This document shows, piece by piece, positions 1-7,097 of a stretch of DNA of 13,099 bases (its first letter is position 1; each line of letters opens with the position of its first letter). Position numbers and translations under genes: made by a program. The stretch lies in contig CAIYQF010000494.1 in NCBI GenBank assembly GCA_903928325.1, forward strand, positions 1 to 13,099, given 5' to 3'. The notes under the pieces are model-generated. The model was not told where the DNA came from. It saw only the letters and a list, made by a program, of their open reading frames with translations, and did no database searches. The stretch comes from an uncultured beta proteobacterium (GTDB taxonomy: Bacteria; Pseudomonadota; Gammaproteobacteria; Burkholderiales; Burkholderiaceae_C).

Positions 1-252
1 CGCTGGGTTGGGGAAATATTGTCTGCTGATAACCACCGCCAGTTGTGGATACCGCCCGGTCTGGCGCACGGTTTTTTGGTGCTGTCACAGACCGCTGAGT
101 TTGTCTACAAAACCACTGATTACTACGCTCCGCAGGACGAAGGTTGCCTAGCGTGGGACGATCCCACCGTTGGCATCGACTGGCCGCTGGCAGGTGCAAA
201 CCCTAGTCTGTCAGCCAAAGATTGCCATGGTACGGCCCTGTTGCAACTATGA
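1..252 (+). CDS. rfbC: dTDP-4-dehydrorhamnose 3,5-epimerase, C-terminal part (5' end outside window)
   Basis: The frame is open from base 1 and ends at TGA 250-252, giving the last 83 residues. They match the C-terminal half of RmlC/RfbC: WVGEILSADN, LWIPPGLAHGF, EFVYKTTDYY and CLAWDDPTVGIDWP are typical of this cupin-fold family, whose full length is about 180 residues. The family converts dTDP-4-keto-6-deoxyglucose to dTDP-4-keto-rhamnose, the third step of cytosolic dTDP-L-rhamnose synthesis for O-antigen or other surface glycans. The tyrosine-rich EFVYKTTDYY stretch is where the family's catalytic acid lies; the catalytic histidine would be upstream of the window. The stop codon overlaps the preferred pilB start as ATGA, so the two genes are probably co-transcribed. 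Family identity is secure; whether the other rml genes lie upstream cannot be seen. Confidence 0.93.
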   Translation, partial: RWVGEILSADNHRQLWIPPGLAHGFLVLSQTAEFVYKTTDYYAPQDEGCLAWDDPTVGIDWPLAGANPSLSAKDCHGTALLQL

Positions 253-1979
253 CGCCTGCCAGTGAGCTTCCAGCGGTGGCGCAAGACGTAGCCTTGTCAG
301 GCATCGGCAAGGCCTTGGTGGCTGCAGGCAACCTAGAGCAAGGCCCCGCTGAAGCCCTGTACCGCAAGGCCCTTGCCAGCCGCAGGAGCTTTGTGGCCGA
401 ACTGGTGGAATCGGGTGCTGTTTCTGCGTCGAGGCTAGCGCACACCCTGTCTGCCGCCTTTATTGCACCCCTGTTGGACCTCAGCGCCATAGACCCTATG
501 CGCCTGCCAGCCAAACTGTTAGACGAGAAAATTTGCCAGGATTACCAATTGGTGGTGCTGGGCAAGCGCGGCAACCATTTGGTGATCGCTACGGCCGACC
601 CCTCCAACCAAGAAGCCGCAGAAAAAATCAAATTTGCCACCCAACGCACGGTGGAGTGGGTGATTGTTGAGTTTGACAAACTGAGCAACATCATCGGCAA
701 TAGTGCAGGATCACAAGCCCCTTCGTTTGTCAGCGACTTTGTAGACAGTGAGTTCGACACCCTCGAAGACGCTACCACCGACCAGTCCATCACCGCACCA
801 GAATTTGAGGCCGACGAAACCCCCGTGGTGCGGTTTTTGCAGAAAATGCTCATGGATGCGTTCAATATGGGCGCATCGGATTTGCACTTCGAACCCTACG
901 AGTTTTCCTACCGTGTGCGCTTTCGCATCGATGGCGAGTTACGTGAGATGAGCGCGCCGCCCGTGGGTATCAAGGAAATACTGGCGTCCCGCATTAAGGT
1001 GCTGTCGCGGATGGACATTTCTGAGAAGCGGGTCCCGCAAGATGGCCGCATGAAGCTTAAATTAACGCGGGACCGCACCGTGGATTTTCGCGTCAGCAGT
1101 TTGCCCACGTTGTTCGGGGAAAAAATCGTCATCCGTATTCTGGACCCCAACAACGCCAAGTTGGGGATCGATGCCTTAGGGTACGCGGAAGTCGAAAAGG
1201 CACGCTTGCTCAAAGCCATCAGCCGACCCTACGGCATGATTTTGGTGACCGGCCCAACCGGCTCGGGAAAAACTGTGTCGCTTTACACCTGCTTGAACCT
1301 GCTCAACCAGCCTGGCGTCAATATCGCCACGGCTGAGGACCCTTCCGAGATCAATATGCCGGGAGTCAATCAGGTCAACATCAATGACAAAGCCGGGCTG
1401 ACATTTGCCTCGGCGCTGAAATCATTTTTGCGCCAGGACCCCGACATCATCATGGTGGGGGAAATCCGTGACTTAGAAACCGCCGACATCTCCATCAAAG
1501 CGGCCCAAACCGGGCACTTGGTGCTGTCTACGCTGCACACCAACGACGCCCCGACCACCATCACGCGGCTGCGCAATATGGGGGTGGCGCCTTTCAATAT
1601 CGCATCGAGTGTGGTTTTAATTACGGCACAGCGCCTTGCGCGCCGGTTGTGCGCCAAGTGCAAAGTCCCTGCGGACTTGCCCCAGCAGACGCTGGTCGAT
1701 GCCGGCTTTAGCCCGGCAGACCTGGACGGCAGTTGGAAGCCCTACCATGCCGTCGGATGCCCAAATTGCAACAACGGCTACAAGGGGCGTGTGGGCATCT
1801 ACCAAGTCATGCCCATCTCCGAAGAAATACAACGGATCATTTTGCGCGACGGATCGTCCATGGAAATTTCCGAGCAATCCATCCGTGAAGGCGTGATGTC
1901 ACTGCGCGCATCCGCCCTGCAAAAGGTTCAACTCGGGGTGACTTCGCTTGAGGAAGTCCTGGCCGTAACCAACGAATAA
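249..1979 (+). CDS. pilB: type IV pilus assembly ATPase PilB
   Basis: A 576-residue hexameric secretion/assembly ATPase of the GspE/PilB family, which powers pilin polymerisation at the cytoplasmic face of the inner membrane. An N-terminal GspE/MshEN-type domain covers roughly residues 15-150 and the ATPase core follows. Visible motifs are Walker A GPTGSGKT (335-342), the Walker B stretch DPDIIMVGE (397-405), a His-box-like GHLVLSTLHTNDA after it, and a C-terminal tetracysteine zinc site (C468, C471, C504, C507) typical of GspE/PilB and absent from PilT. I chose ATG at 249 because it overlaps the rfbC stop as ATGA and gives the normal family length; an in-frame ATG at 222 would add nine residues that do not look family-like. 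pilC follows 17 bp downstream and pilD after it, so PilB is more likely than type II secretion GspE, which normally sits in a gsp cluster. Confidence 0.95.
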   Translation: MTPASELPAVAQDVALSGIGKALVAAGNLEQGPAEALYRKALASRRSFVAELVESGAVSASRLAHTLSAAFIAPLLDLSAIDPMRLPAKLLDEKICQDYQLVVLGKRGNHLVIATADPSNQEAAEKIKFATQRTVEWVIVEFDKLSNIIGNSAGSQAPSFVSDFVDSEFDTLEDATTDQSITAPEFEADETPVVRFLQKMLMDAFNMGASDLHFEPYEFSYRVRFRIDGELREMSAPPVGIKEILASRIKVLSRMDISEKRVPQDGRMKLKLTRDRTVDFRVSSLPTLFGEKIVIRILDPNNAKLGIDALGYAEVEKARLLKAISRPYGMILVTGPTGSGKTVSLYTCLNLLNQPGVNIATAEDPSEINMPGVNQVNINDKAGLTFASALKSFLRQDPDIIMVGEIRDLETADISIKAAQTGHLVLSTLHTNDAPTTITRLRNMGVAPFNIASSVVLITAQRLARRLCAKCKVPADLPQQTLVDAGFSPADLDGSWKPYHAVGCPNCNNGYKGRVGIYQVMPISEEIQRIILRDGSSMEISEQSIREGVMSLRASALQKVQLGVTSLEEVLAVTNE

Positions 1980-1996
1980 CGACACGACAGGCACGC

Positions 1997-3235
1997 ATGG
2001 CAACCATCAAAGAAACCAGGGACGCACGGCGCCATGGGGCCTCGAAGGAATCGATTTTCGAATGGGAAGGGTCCGACCGCAGTGGCCGTCCGATCAGGGG
2101 AGAAACCCGATCCACGGCAGAAAGTATTGTTCGGGCAACCCTGCGCCGCCAGGGTATTACGCCCAAAAAAATAAAGAAAAGACGCCTGGGTGCCGGACAT
2201 TCCATCCGACCCAAAGAAGTTGCCATCTTTACCCGCCAATTGGCTACGATGATGAAAGCCGGTGTGCCCTTGCTTCAATCGTTTGACATCGTTGGCCAAG
2301 GCAACCCAAACCCATCGCTTGGACGGATGATTAACAACATCCGAACCGACATTGAGGCCGGGTCCTCACTGAGCGCCGCGTTTCGCAAGCATCCGCAACA
2401 CTTCGATACGCTTTACTGCAACCTGGTTGGCGCCGGAGAGGCTGCCGGTATATTGGATTCCTTACTGGACCGACTGGCGGCCTACATGGAAAAAATGGAG
2501 GCCGTGAAATCAAAGATCAAATCGGCACTCATGTATCCAGTGGCGGTGCTTTGCGTAGCCTTTGGTGTGGTTACGGTGTTGATGATCTGGGTCATCCCTT
2601 CGTTTAAGCAGGTTTTTTCTTCTTTTGGTGGCGAGCTTCCAGCCCCCACTCAAATCGTAATTACCGTGAGCGAGTTCTTTATCAGCTACTGGTATCTGAT
2701 TTTTGGCGGTTTGGGTGGCGGTGTTTTTCTGTTTTTTCGCGCCTGGAAGACCAGTAAGAAGTTCCAGGACACCATGGACTTTTTGCTCTTGCGCATGCCC
2801 ATTTTTGGCGTCCTGGTGCGCAAATCTTGCATAGCCCGCTGGACCCGCACGCTGGCGACCATGTTTGCGGCCGGCGTGCCGTTGGTAGAAGCGCTGGAAT
2901 CGGTTGGAGGTGCCGCGGGCAACGCCGAGTACGCCAATGCCACCGTGGGCATCCGCCAACAGGTTTCAACGGGGGTGTCCCTGACCACCGCCATGGCGGG
3001 TGCCAACCTGTTCCCGCACATGGTTTTGCAAATGAGCGCCATTGGCGAAGAGGCGGGTTCGCTGGATTACATGTTGGGCAAGGCCGCCGACTTTTATGAG
3101 TCCGAGGTCGATGACATGGTGGCTGGCATTTCCAGCTTGATGGAGCCCATCATCATCGTGATTTTGGGCACCATCATTGGCGGCATTGTGGTGGCAATGT
3201 ACCTGCCCATCTTCAAAATGGGGCAGATGGTGTGA
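1997..3235 (+). CDS. pilC: type IV pilus inner-membrane platform protein PilC
   Basis: A 412-residue GspF/PilC family protein that forms the inner-membrane platform on which PilB drives pilin assembly. It has two tandem T2SSF domains (about residues 76-199 and 278-400), each with the EEAG/GEAAG-type helical signature (GAGEAAG near 145-151, IGEEAGSLD near 349-357). Three hydrophobic segments are visible at about 181-200, 231-249 and 382-405. The N-terminal 70 residues (FEWEGSDRSGRPIRGE and a basic GITPKKIKKRR stretch) match the usual PilC leader domain. Length is normal (about 400-415). ATG 1997 has only a weak upstream AGG, so translation may rely on coupling to pilB, 17 bp upstream. The stop overlaps the pilD GTG as GTGA. 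A retraction ATPase (PilT) and the pilins are not in this window. Confidence 0.95.
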   Translation: MATIKETRDARRHGASKESIFEWEGSDRSGRPIRGETRSTAESIVRATLRRQGITPKKIKKRRLGAGHSIRPKEVAIFTRQLATMMKAGVPLLQSFDIVGQGNPNPSLGRMINNIRTDIEAGSSLSAAFRKHPQHFDTLYCNLVGAGEAAGILDSLLDRLAAYMEKMEAVKSKIKSALMYPVAVLCVAFGVVTVLMIWVIPSFKQVFSSFGGELPAPTQIVITVSEFFISYWYLIFGGLGGGVFLFFRAWKTSKKFQDTMDFLLLRMPIFGVLVRKSCIARWTRTLATMFAAGVPLVEALESVGGAAGNAEYANATVGIRQQVSTGVSLTTAMAGANLFPHMVLQMSAIGEEAGSLDYMLGKAADFYESEVDDMVAGISSLMEPIIIVILGTIIGGIVVAMYLPIFKMGQMV

Positions 3236-4080
3236 TCACAGAAGCATCCTGGCTCGAACCCGCCGCAGCTGGCCTGCTGGGCTTGCTCATTGGCAGCTTT
3301 TTGAATGTTCTGGTGTACCGACTGCCAAAAATGATGGAGCGGCAATGGGAGCGAGAGTGCGCCGAATTGACCGGCCCTGCGCAGGCCCCTGCAGAGCAAG
3401 TCTTCAGTCTTTGGGCTCCCCGCTCCCGATGCCCGCATTGCGAGGCGCCCATTGCGTGGCACCACAACATACCAGTGGTCAGCTATGTGTTGCTGAGGGG
3501 GAAGTGCCACCACTGCCATGGCCACATCAGGCTGCGCTACCCGGCGGTTGAAATGGCAAGTGCGTGCTTGTTCGCCTTTGCCGGCCACCGGTGGGGTATC
3601 TCCCTTGCGGGTGCTGCTTGGTGCACGTTTTGCGCCGCGCTGCTGGCTTTGGCCCTGATCGACTGGGACACCACGCTGCTTCCCGACGACATCGTGCTGC
3701 CCTTGCTGTGGCTGGGCCTGATAAGTGCGCAGTTGCAATGGACCCAGGTCCTGCTAGCCAATGCCCTTTGGGGTGCGGTAGGAGGCTACCTGTTTCTTTG
3801 GTCGGTCTACTGGCTTTTCAAACTGGCCACCGGGAAGGAAGGAATGGGATATGGGGACTTCAAACTCTTAGCCTGCCTGGGTGCATGGTTCGGCTGGCAA
3901 TCCCTGATTCCCATCACCCTGTTGTCATCCATCATCGGTGCCATGGTGGGTCTCGCGCTCAAAATGTCCGGTGGCCTGCGCCCAGGAAATTACATCCCTT
4001 TTGGACCATTTTTGGCAGGCGCCGGTTTTGTGTGTATGGTTTTTGGGGCCGATGGGGTGCAACAAGGGTTGGGGTTGTGA
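3232..4080 (+). CDS. pilD: prepilin leader peptidase / N-methyltransferase PilD
   Basis: A 282-residue integral-membrane aspartic protease (type IV prepilin peptidase, A24 family) that removes the leader of prepilins and N-methylates the new first residue. Visible features are the N-terminal GSFLNVLVYRLP motif (21-32), the tetracysteine zinc-binding loop of the methyltransferase domain (C67, C70, C92, C95), and the two catalytic aspartates, D144 in LIDWDTTLLPD and D209 in GYGDFKL. Multiple hydrophobic helices fill the rest. The GTG start at 3232 overlaps the pilC stop as GTGA, and the next residues give the correct family N-terminus. Its 3' end overlaps coaE in the same way. All key residues are present, so it should be active on the pilins and possibly on type II secretion pseudopilins elsewhere in the genome. 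Confidence 0.96.
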   Translation: MITEASWLEPAAAGLLGLLIGSFLNVLVYRLPKMMERQWERECAELTGPAQAPAEQVFSLWAPRSRCPHCEAPIAWHHNIPVVSYVLLRGKCHHCHGHIRLRYPAVEMASACLFAFAGHRWGISLAGAAWCTFCAALLALALIDWDTTLLPDDIVLPLLWLGLISAQLQWTQVLLANALWGAVGGYLFLWSVYWLFKLATGKEGMGYGDFKLLACLGAWFGWQSLIPITLLSSIIGAMVGLALKMSGGLRPGNYIPFGPFLAGAGFVCMVFGADGVQQGLGL

Positions 4081-4688
4081 TCCACCGTGCACTGCATGTG
4101 GGTGTCAGCGGCGGCATCGGTTGCGGCAAAAGCACCGTGTGTAGTTGGCTTAGCGACATAGGGGCCTACGTGATAGACGCCGACGCCATCTCGCGCAATT
4201 GCACCGCTGCAAGCGGAGCTGGCTTGCCCGCCATCCGCGCGGCCTTCGGGCCAGGCCTATTTTCTGCCGACGGGACGCTGGACCGGGGTGAGCTGCGTTC
4301 CCTGGTGTTTAACGATGCGACGGCCCGAAAACGCTTGGAGGCCATCCTGCATCCTTTGATCGCAGCTGAAATTGACCGCCAAACGGCGGTGGCCCACGAC
4401 CAGGGCGTTACCTGCATTGCATTTGACATCCCGCTTCTGGTCGAATCTCCTCGCTGGCGCAAAACCCTCGACCGGGTGTTAATTGTTGACTGCAGGGAGC
4501 AGACCCAAATCGACCGCGTTGTGCAGCGCAACGGCATGGAGCCCGTGGAGGTGCAAAAAATCATGGCGGCGCAAAGCACTCGCCGTGCCCGCCTGCAAGC
4601 TGCCGACGCCGTACTTTTCAACGATATGGTGAATCTTGACGAGGTCAAGGCGACTTTGGGCGCGATGCGCGCCTTCTTCGGGCTATGA
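4077..4688 (+). CDS. coaE: dephospho-CoA kinase
   Basis: A 203-residue P-loop kinase catalysing the last step of coenzyme A synthesis, phosphorylation of the 3'-hydroxyl of dephospho-CoA by ATP, in the cytosol. Walker A is GGIGCGKST (12-20), followed by the family's DADAISR motif, ILHPLI, FDIPLLVES and an arginine-rich lid region ending in ADAVLFND. Length is typical (about 200). The start is GTG 4077, overlapping the pilD stop as GTGA; the open frame extends far upstream but that part is only antisense-like shadow over pilD. Linkage pilD-coaE is common in beta- and gammaproteobacteria. The stop TGA 4686-4688 overlaps an ATG at 4685 that begins a 9-codon mini-ORF leading to zapD. Confidence 0.95.
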   Translation: MIHRALHVGVSGGIGCGKSTVCSWLSDIGAYVIDADAISRNCTAASGAGLPAIRAAFGPGLFSADGTLDRGELRSLVFNDATARKRLEAILHPLIAAEIDRQTAVAHDQGVTCIAFDIPLLVESPRWRKTLDRVLIVDCREQTQIDRVVQRNGMEPVEVQKIMAAQSTRRARLQAADAVLFNDMVNLDEVKATLGAMRAFFGL

Positions 4689-4714
4689 TCCCCGCACTGG
4701 AAAATCCCCCGTGA
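4685..4714 (+). other. 9-codon mini-ORF bridging coaE and zapD (possible translational-coupling leader)
   Basis: ATG 4685-4687 overlaps the coaE stop as ATGA. The frame encodes MIPALENPP and stops at TGA 4712-4714, which overlaps the zapD GTG start (4711-4713) as GTGA. This could pass a terminating ribosome from coaE to zapD, since the only Shine-Dalgarno-like sequence near zapD is a weak GGA. The peptide ends Pro-Pro-stop, a context known to slow elongation or termination. It may be chance; I see the arrangement but infer the role. Confidence 0.3.
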
Positions 4715-5466
4715 TCCTCTACGAATACCCGTTCAACGAAAAGATTCGCACCTATTTGCGGCTGGAGCACCTGTTTGCCCGGCTTTTCACGCTGATGGAC
4801 CGAACCGATGCGATAGACCATCACTTCGCGCTCATTACCTTGTTTGAAATCCTGAACGTGGGTGCGCGCGCCGAACTCAAACCCGACGTCCTGAAAGACC
4901 TGGACCGCCAAAAACAGGCGCTCAGCGCCTTTCGCGGCAACCCCGGTATCGCTGCCGATGTGCTGGACCGCTTGTTGAACCAAATCGACGATTGCCACGC
5001 TTTGCTCAACAACACCCCCGGAAAATTGGGCCAATCGCTTGTAGAGAACGACTGGCTCAAGAGCCTGCGCAGTCGCACCAGCATTCCCGGAGGCACCTGT
5101 GAATTTGACTTGCCGGCCTATTACGCCTGGCAAAAGCGCCCGGGCCAGCAACGCCAAAGCGACTTGCGCGGCTGGGTAGAAGGCCTGATTCCCCTTTTTA
5201 ACGGTATTCAATTGCTGCTGGGGTTGCTACGCGACTCGGGAACTCCACAAAAAATGGTCGCCTTGGGCGGGCAGTTCCAACAAAACTTGCCCCAAGGCCG
5301 GACGTTTCAGCTCTTGCGACTGTCGCTAAAACAAGACTTGGGCGCCATTCCAGAAATAAGCGCCAACCGATTGGTTGCCTCCATTCGCTTCGTGCGCCAC
5401 GATGCAGACGACCGCCTGCACGCCCATAGCGCAGACACCCCATTTGAGCTGGTGCTGTGCTCCTGA
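4711..5466 (+). CDS. zapD: cell division protein ZapD (DUF1342)
   Basis: A 251-residue cytosolic protein of the ZapD (formerly YacF/DUF1342) family, which binds the C-terminal tail of FtsZ and bundles protofilaments to stabilise the Z-ring. Family signatures are the N-terminal ILYEYPFNEKIRTYLRLE, the central SIPGGTCEFDLPAYYAWQ and the C-terminal PEISANRLVASIRFVR. It is mostly helical with a short beta region near the C-terminus, as expected, and the length is exactly usual. I chose GTG 4711 because family members begin at this point; the in-frame extension to 4636 lies inside coaE and is not conserved-looking. The coaE-zapD-yacG order is the same as in E. coli (coaE-zapD-yacG), which supports the call. 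Confidence 0.95.
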   Translation: MILYEYPFNEKIRTYLRLEHLFARLFTLMDRTDAIDHHFALITLFEILNVGARAELKPDVLKDLDRQKQALSAFRGNPGIAADVLDRLLNQIDDCHALLNNTPGKLGQSLVENDWLKSLRSRTSIPGGTCEFDLPAYYAWQKRPGQQRQSDLRGWVEGLIPLFNGIQLLLGLLRDSGTPQKMVALGGQFQQNLPQGRTFQLLRLSLKQDLGAIPEISANRLVASIRFVRHDADDRLHAHSADTPFELVLCS

Positions 5467-5475
5467 TCTGTGGGT

Positions 5476-5480
5476 AGGTG
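5476..5480 (+). promoter_or_regulatory. Shine-Dalgarno AGGTG for yacG
   Basis: AGGTG matches part of the 16S anti-Shine-Dalgarno complement and lies 2 bases before TTG 5483. It favours that start over GTG 5507, which has no such site and would begin right at the first zinc cysteine. Confidence 0.45.
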
Positions 5481-5482
5481 TC

Positions 5483-5683
5483 TTGGCTGAGCTAAACGAA
5501 AAAACAGTGCACTGCCCCCAATGCCAGGGCGACAGCATCTACGCAGCCAGCAACCCGTTTCGCCCCTTTTGCAGTTCGCGCTGCAAGTCTGCGGACTTGG
5601 GAGCCTGGGCAAGCGAGTCGTTTAGGCTGCCCGATGGCGACGCCTCTGAAGCCAGCACCGCGCCAGCCCAGCCCCTGCAATAA
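5483..5683 (+). CDS. yacG: DNA gyrase inhibitor YacG (zinc-binding)
   Basis: A 66-residue zinc protein of the YacG family; in E. coli it binds GyrB and inhibits gyrase supercoiling. The zinc ligands are all visible: C11 and C14 in HCPQC, C30 and C34 in FCSSRC, followed by the conserved KSADLGAWASESFRLP. The C-terminal tail is rich in Ala, Ser and Pro, as in the family. No ATG is usable near the N-terminus. TTG 5483 gives the normal length (about 62-66) and has AGGTG just upstream; GTG 5507 is the alternative. It is the last gene of the plus-strand unit, 16 bp after zapD, and converges on the Nudix gene. Confidence 0.9.
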   Translation: MAELNEKTVHCPQCQGDSIYAASNPFRPFCSSRCKSADLGAWASESFRLPDGDASEASTAPAQPLQ

Positions 5684-5706
5684 GCCCGGGCACAAGCCCT
5701 GGCCGT
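5684..5706. terminator. weak hairpin between convergent genes, possible bidirectional terminator
   Basis: The 23 bases between the yacG and mutT stops contain CCGGGC (5686-5691), an ACAA loop and GCCC-T-GG (5696-5702), giving a GC-rich stem of six pairs with one bulged T. On the plus strand only GTTT follows, so the U-tract is poor. Position favours a terminator role; structure alone is weak. Confidence 0.3.
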
Positions 5707-6180
5707 TTAGTGTTCGGACCTTGCTTGCTCGGATTGGAGCCAATCGAGCACTGGCAGCGTGCCGGGTAACACGGGGCTTACGGTGACGGGCAAGCACTGC
5801 CATTGCGCACTTTGTTGCTCTTTCATTTGTAGCTCGCCTGTCCACGCGGTGACCTTAAAAAAATGCAGTCTCACCAAGGCGTGGGGGTAGTCCACCATTT
5901 CAACCTTCCAGGGTGTTGCCGCACAAACAGTGATGCCAATTTCTTCGTGCAACTCCCGCGCCAGCGCCTGCGCCACGGACTCGCCAGGCTCCACCTTGCC
6001 GCCAGGAAACTCCCAGTAACCGGCATACGGGCGGCCGGCAGGCCGCGATGTCATCAAAAAGCCGTTGTCGTGGTGCAGCAGCACACCGACCGCCACCTCC
6101 ACAACGGCCCGCTGCGCACCCGGTTCACGCGCAATCTCCGGATTGGCCAGCAAGGTGGGGCGCACGGCCTGCGAACTCAT
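5707..6180 (-). CDS. mutT: Nudix hydrolase, MutT/8-oxo-dGTP diphosphatase type
   Basis: A 157-residue Nudix hydrolase. The complete Nudix box runs from G61 to I83 (GKVEPGE, then seven residues, then RELHEEIGI) and contains every metal-binding and catalytic glutamate. The upstream TSRPAGRPYAGYWEFPGG segment is the classic MutT context, which points to hydrolysis of 8-oxo-dGTP to the monophosphate to clean the nucleotide pool. I chose ATG at 6180 because it overlaps the stop of the upstream DUF815 gene as ATGA; the 37-codon upstream extension lies within that gene and looks unrelated. Location at the end of a secA-argJ-DUF815 unit fits the known secA-mutT linkage in Proteobacteria. Substrate assignment rests on similarity; other Nudix substrates are possible. 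Confidence 0.88.
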   Translation of the reverse strand: MSSQAVRPTLLANPEIAREPGAQRAVVEVAVGVLLHHDNGFLMTSRPAGRPYAGYWEFPGGKVEPGESVAQALARELHEEIGITVCAATPWKVEMVDYPHALVRLHFFKVTAWTGELQMKEQQSAQWQCLPVTVSPVLPGTLPVLDWLQSEQARSEH

Positions 6181-7085
6181 GGTCCGTAAGGCCCAGGGGC
6201 CGTCCCCTGGACTGTGGGCTGGCGCCCAGCGTAGTCTTTGGCAAACTGCCAGGCCACGCGACCCGTGCGTGAACCACGCTCCAGGGCCCAAATCAGCGCC
6301 TCTGGCCGGGCTTGCTGCACGCGATCAGGCGATACCCCCAAGGCACTAAGCCACTGGGCGGCAATGTGCAAGTACTCTTCCTGTGTGAAGGGGTAGAAGC
6401 TTACCCACAGACCAAAGCGTTCTGAGAGGGAGATCTTCTCTTCCACCCCCTCGCCCGGATGCACTTCGCCGCTGTCGGTGTGGGTGTAGCTCAGGTTTTC
6501 GGCCATGTACTCGGGCAAGAGGTGGCGCCGGTTGCTGGTGGCGTAAATCAGCACGTTGGCCGAGGTTTCGGATACGGATCCGTCGAGTACCGATTTCAAG
6601 GCTTTGTACCCCGGCTCGCCCTGGTCAAAGCTCAGGTCATCGCAAAAAATCAGAAACTTCTCGGGCCGCAAGGCAACGATTTCAACAATATCGGGCAGGT
6701 CCACCAGGTGCTCTTTGTCAACCTCAATCAGGCGCAAGCCGTGGTCGCAGTAGGTATTGAGGCAGGCCCGAACAAGCGAGGACTTGCCGGTGCCGCGCGC
6801 GCCGGTCAGCAGCACATTATTGGCCGTTTGGCCAACGACGAATTGCGCGGTGTTGCGGCGAATTTTTTCTTTTTGGATGTCAATTTCCCGTAAGTCATCG
6901 AGCCGCATGGCGCCCACCTGGCGTACAGGCACGATATACCCTTGTCCAGACACCCTTTTGCGGTAGCGAAAGGCTATGGCCTGATCCCAATCGGGCTGCT
7001 CAATGTCCAAACGCAGGGCAGACTCCACCCTGTCCATGAACCGCTCTGCGCGGGCCAAAAAAGCGGTCAACCTGTGGTCGTTCAA
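6177..7085 (-). CDS. DUF815-family AAA+ ATP-binding protein of unknown function
   Basis: A 302-residue P-loop ATPase of the DUF815 family, related to AAA+ proteins. Walker A is GARGTGKSS (95-103), Walker B FLIFCDD (144-150), and a sensor-1-like YATSNRRHL follows at 181-189. A helical N-terminus precedes it (FMDRVESAL; IAFRYRKR). No membrane segment is visible, so it is probably cytosolic. Its function is not established in any family member I know of. The start is TTG 7085, chosen because AGGAG lies at the right distance upstream and no ATG occurs until residue 17. It begins 12 bp after argJ, and its stop overlaps mutT as ATGA, so it is translationally linked to nucleotide-pool sanitation in this unit. 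Confidence 0.88.
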   Translation of the reverse strand: MNDHRLTAFLARAERFMDRVESALRLDIEQPDWDQAIAFRYRKRVSGQGYIVPVRQVGAMRLDDLREIDIQKEKIRRNTAQFVVGQTANNVLLTGARGTGKSSLVRACLNTYCDHGLRLIEVDKEHLVDLPDIVEIVALRPEKFLIFCDDLSFDQGEPGYKALKSVLDGSVSETSANVLIYATSNRRHLLPEYMAENLSYTHTDSGEVHPGEGVEEKISLSERFGLWVSFYPFTQEEYLHIAAQWLSALGVSPDRVQQARPEALIWALERGSRTGRVAWQFAKDYAGRQPTVQGTAPGPYGP

Positions 7086-7091
7086 GCCGGG

Positions 7092-7096
7092 CTCCT
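7092..7096 (-). promoter_or_regulatory. Shine-Dalgarno AGGAG for the DUF815 gene
   Basis: Read on the minus strand, AGGAG sits 6 bases before TTG 7085, within the short argJ-DUF815 gap. It is the main support for a TTG start. Confidence 0.7.
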
Positions 7097-7097
7097 G

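Noticed and set aside
222..248. ATG 222 as the pilB start
   Set aside because: The nine extra residues lie inside rfbC, do not resemble PilB, and ATG 249 has the ATGA overlap typical of coupled genes.
3564..4076. Long N-terminal extension of the coaE frame over pilD
   Set aside because: The family N-terminus begins at GTG 4077, which overlaps the pilD stop; the upstream part is an out-of-frame reading of pilD.
6031..6046. GCGGCC-GGCA-GGCCGC inverted repeat inside mutT
   Set aside because: It encodes the conserved RPAGRP-type segment before the Nudix box; GC-rich Arg/Pro/Gly codons explain the symmetry.
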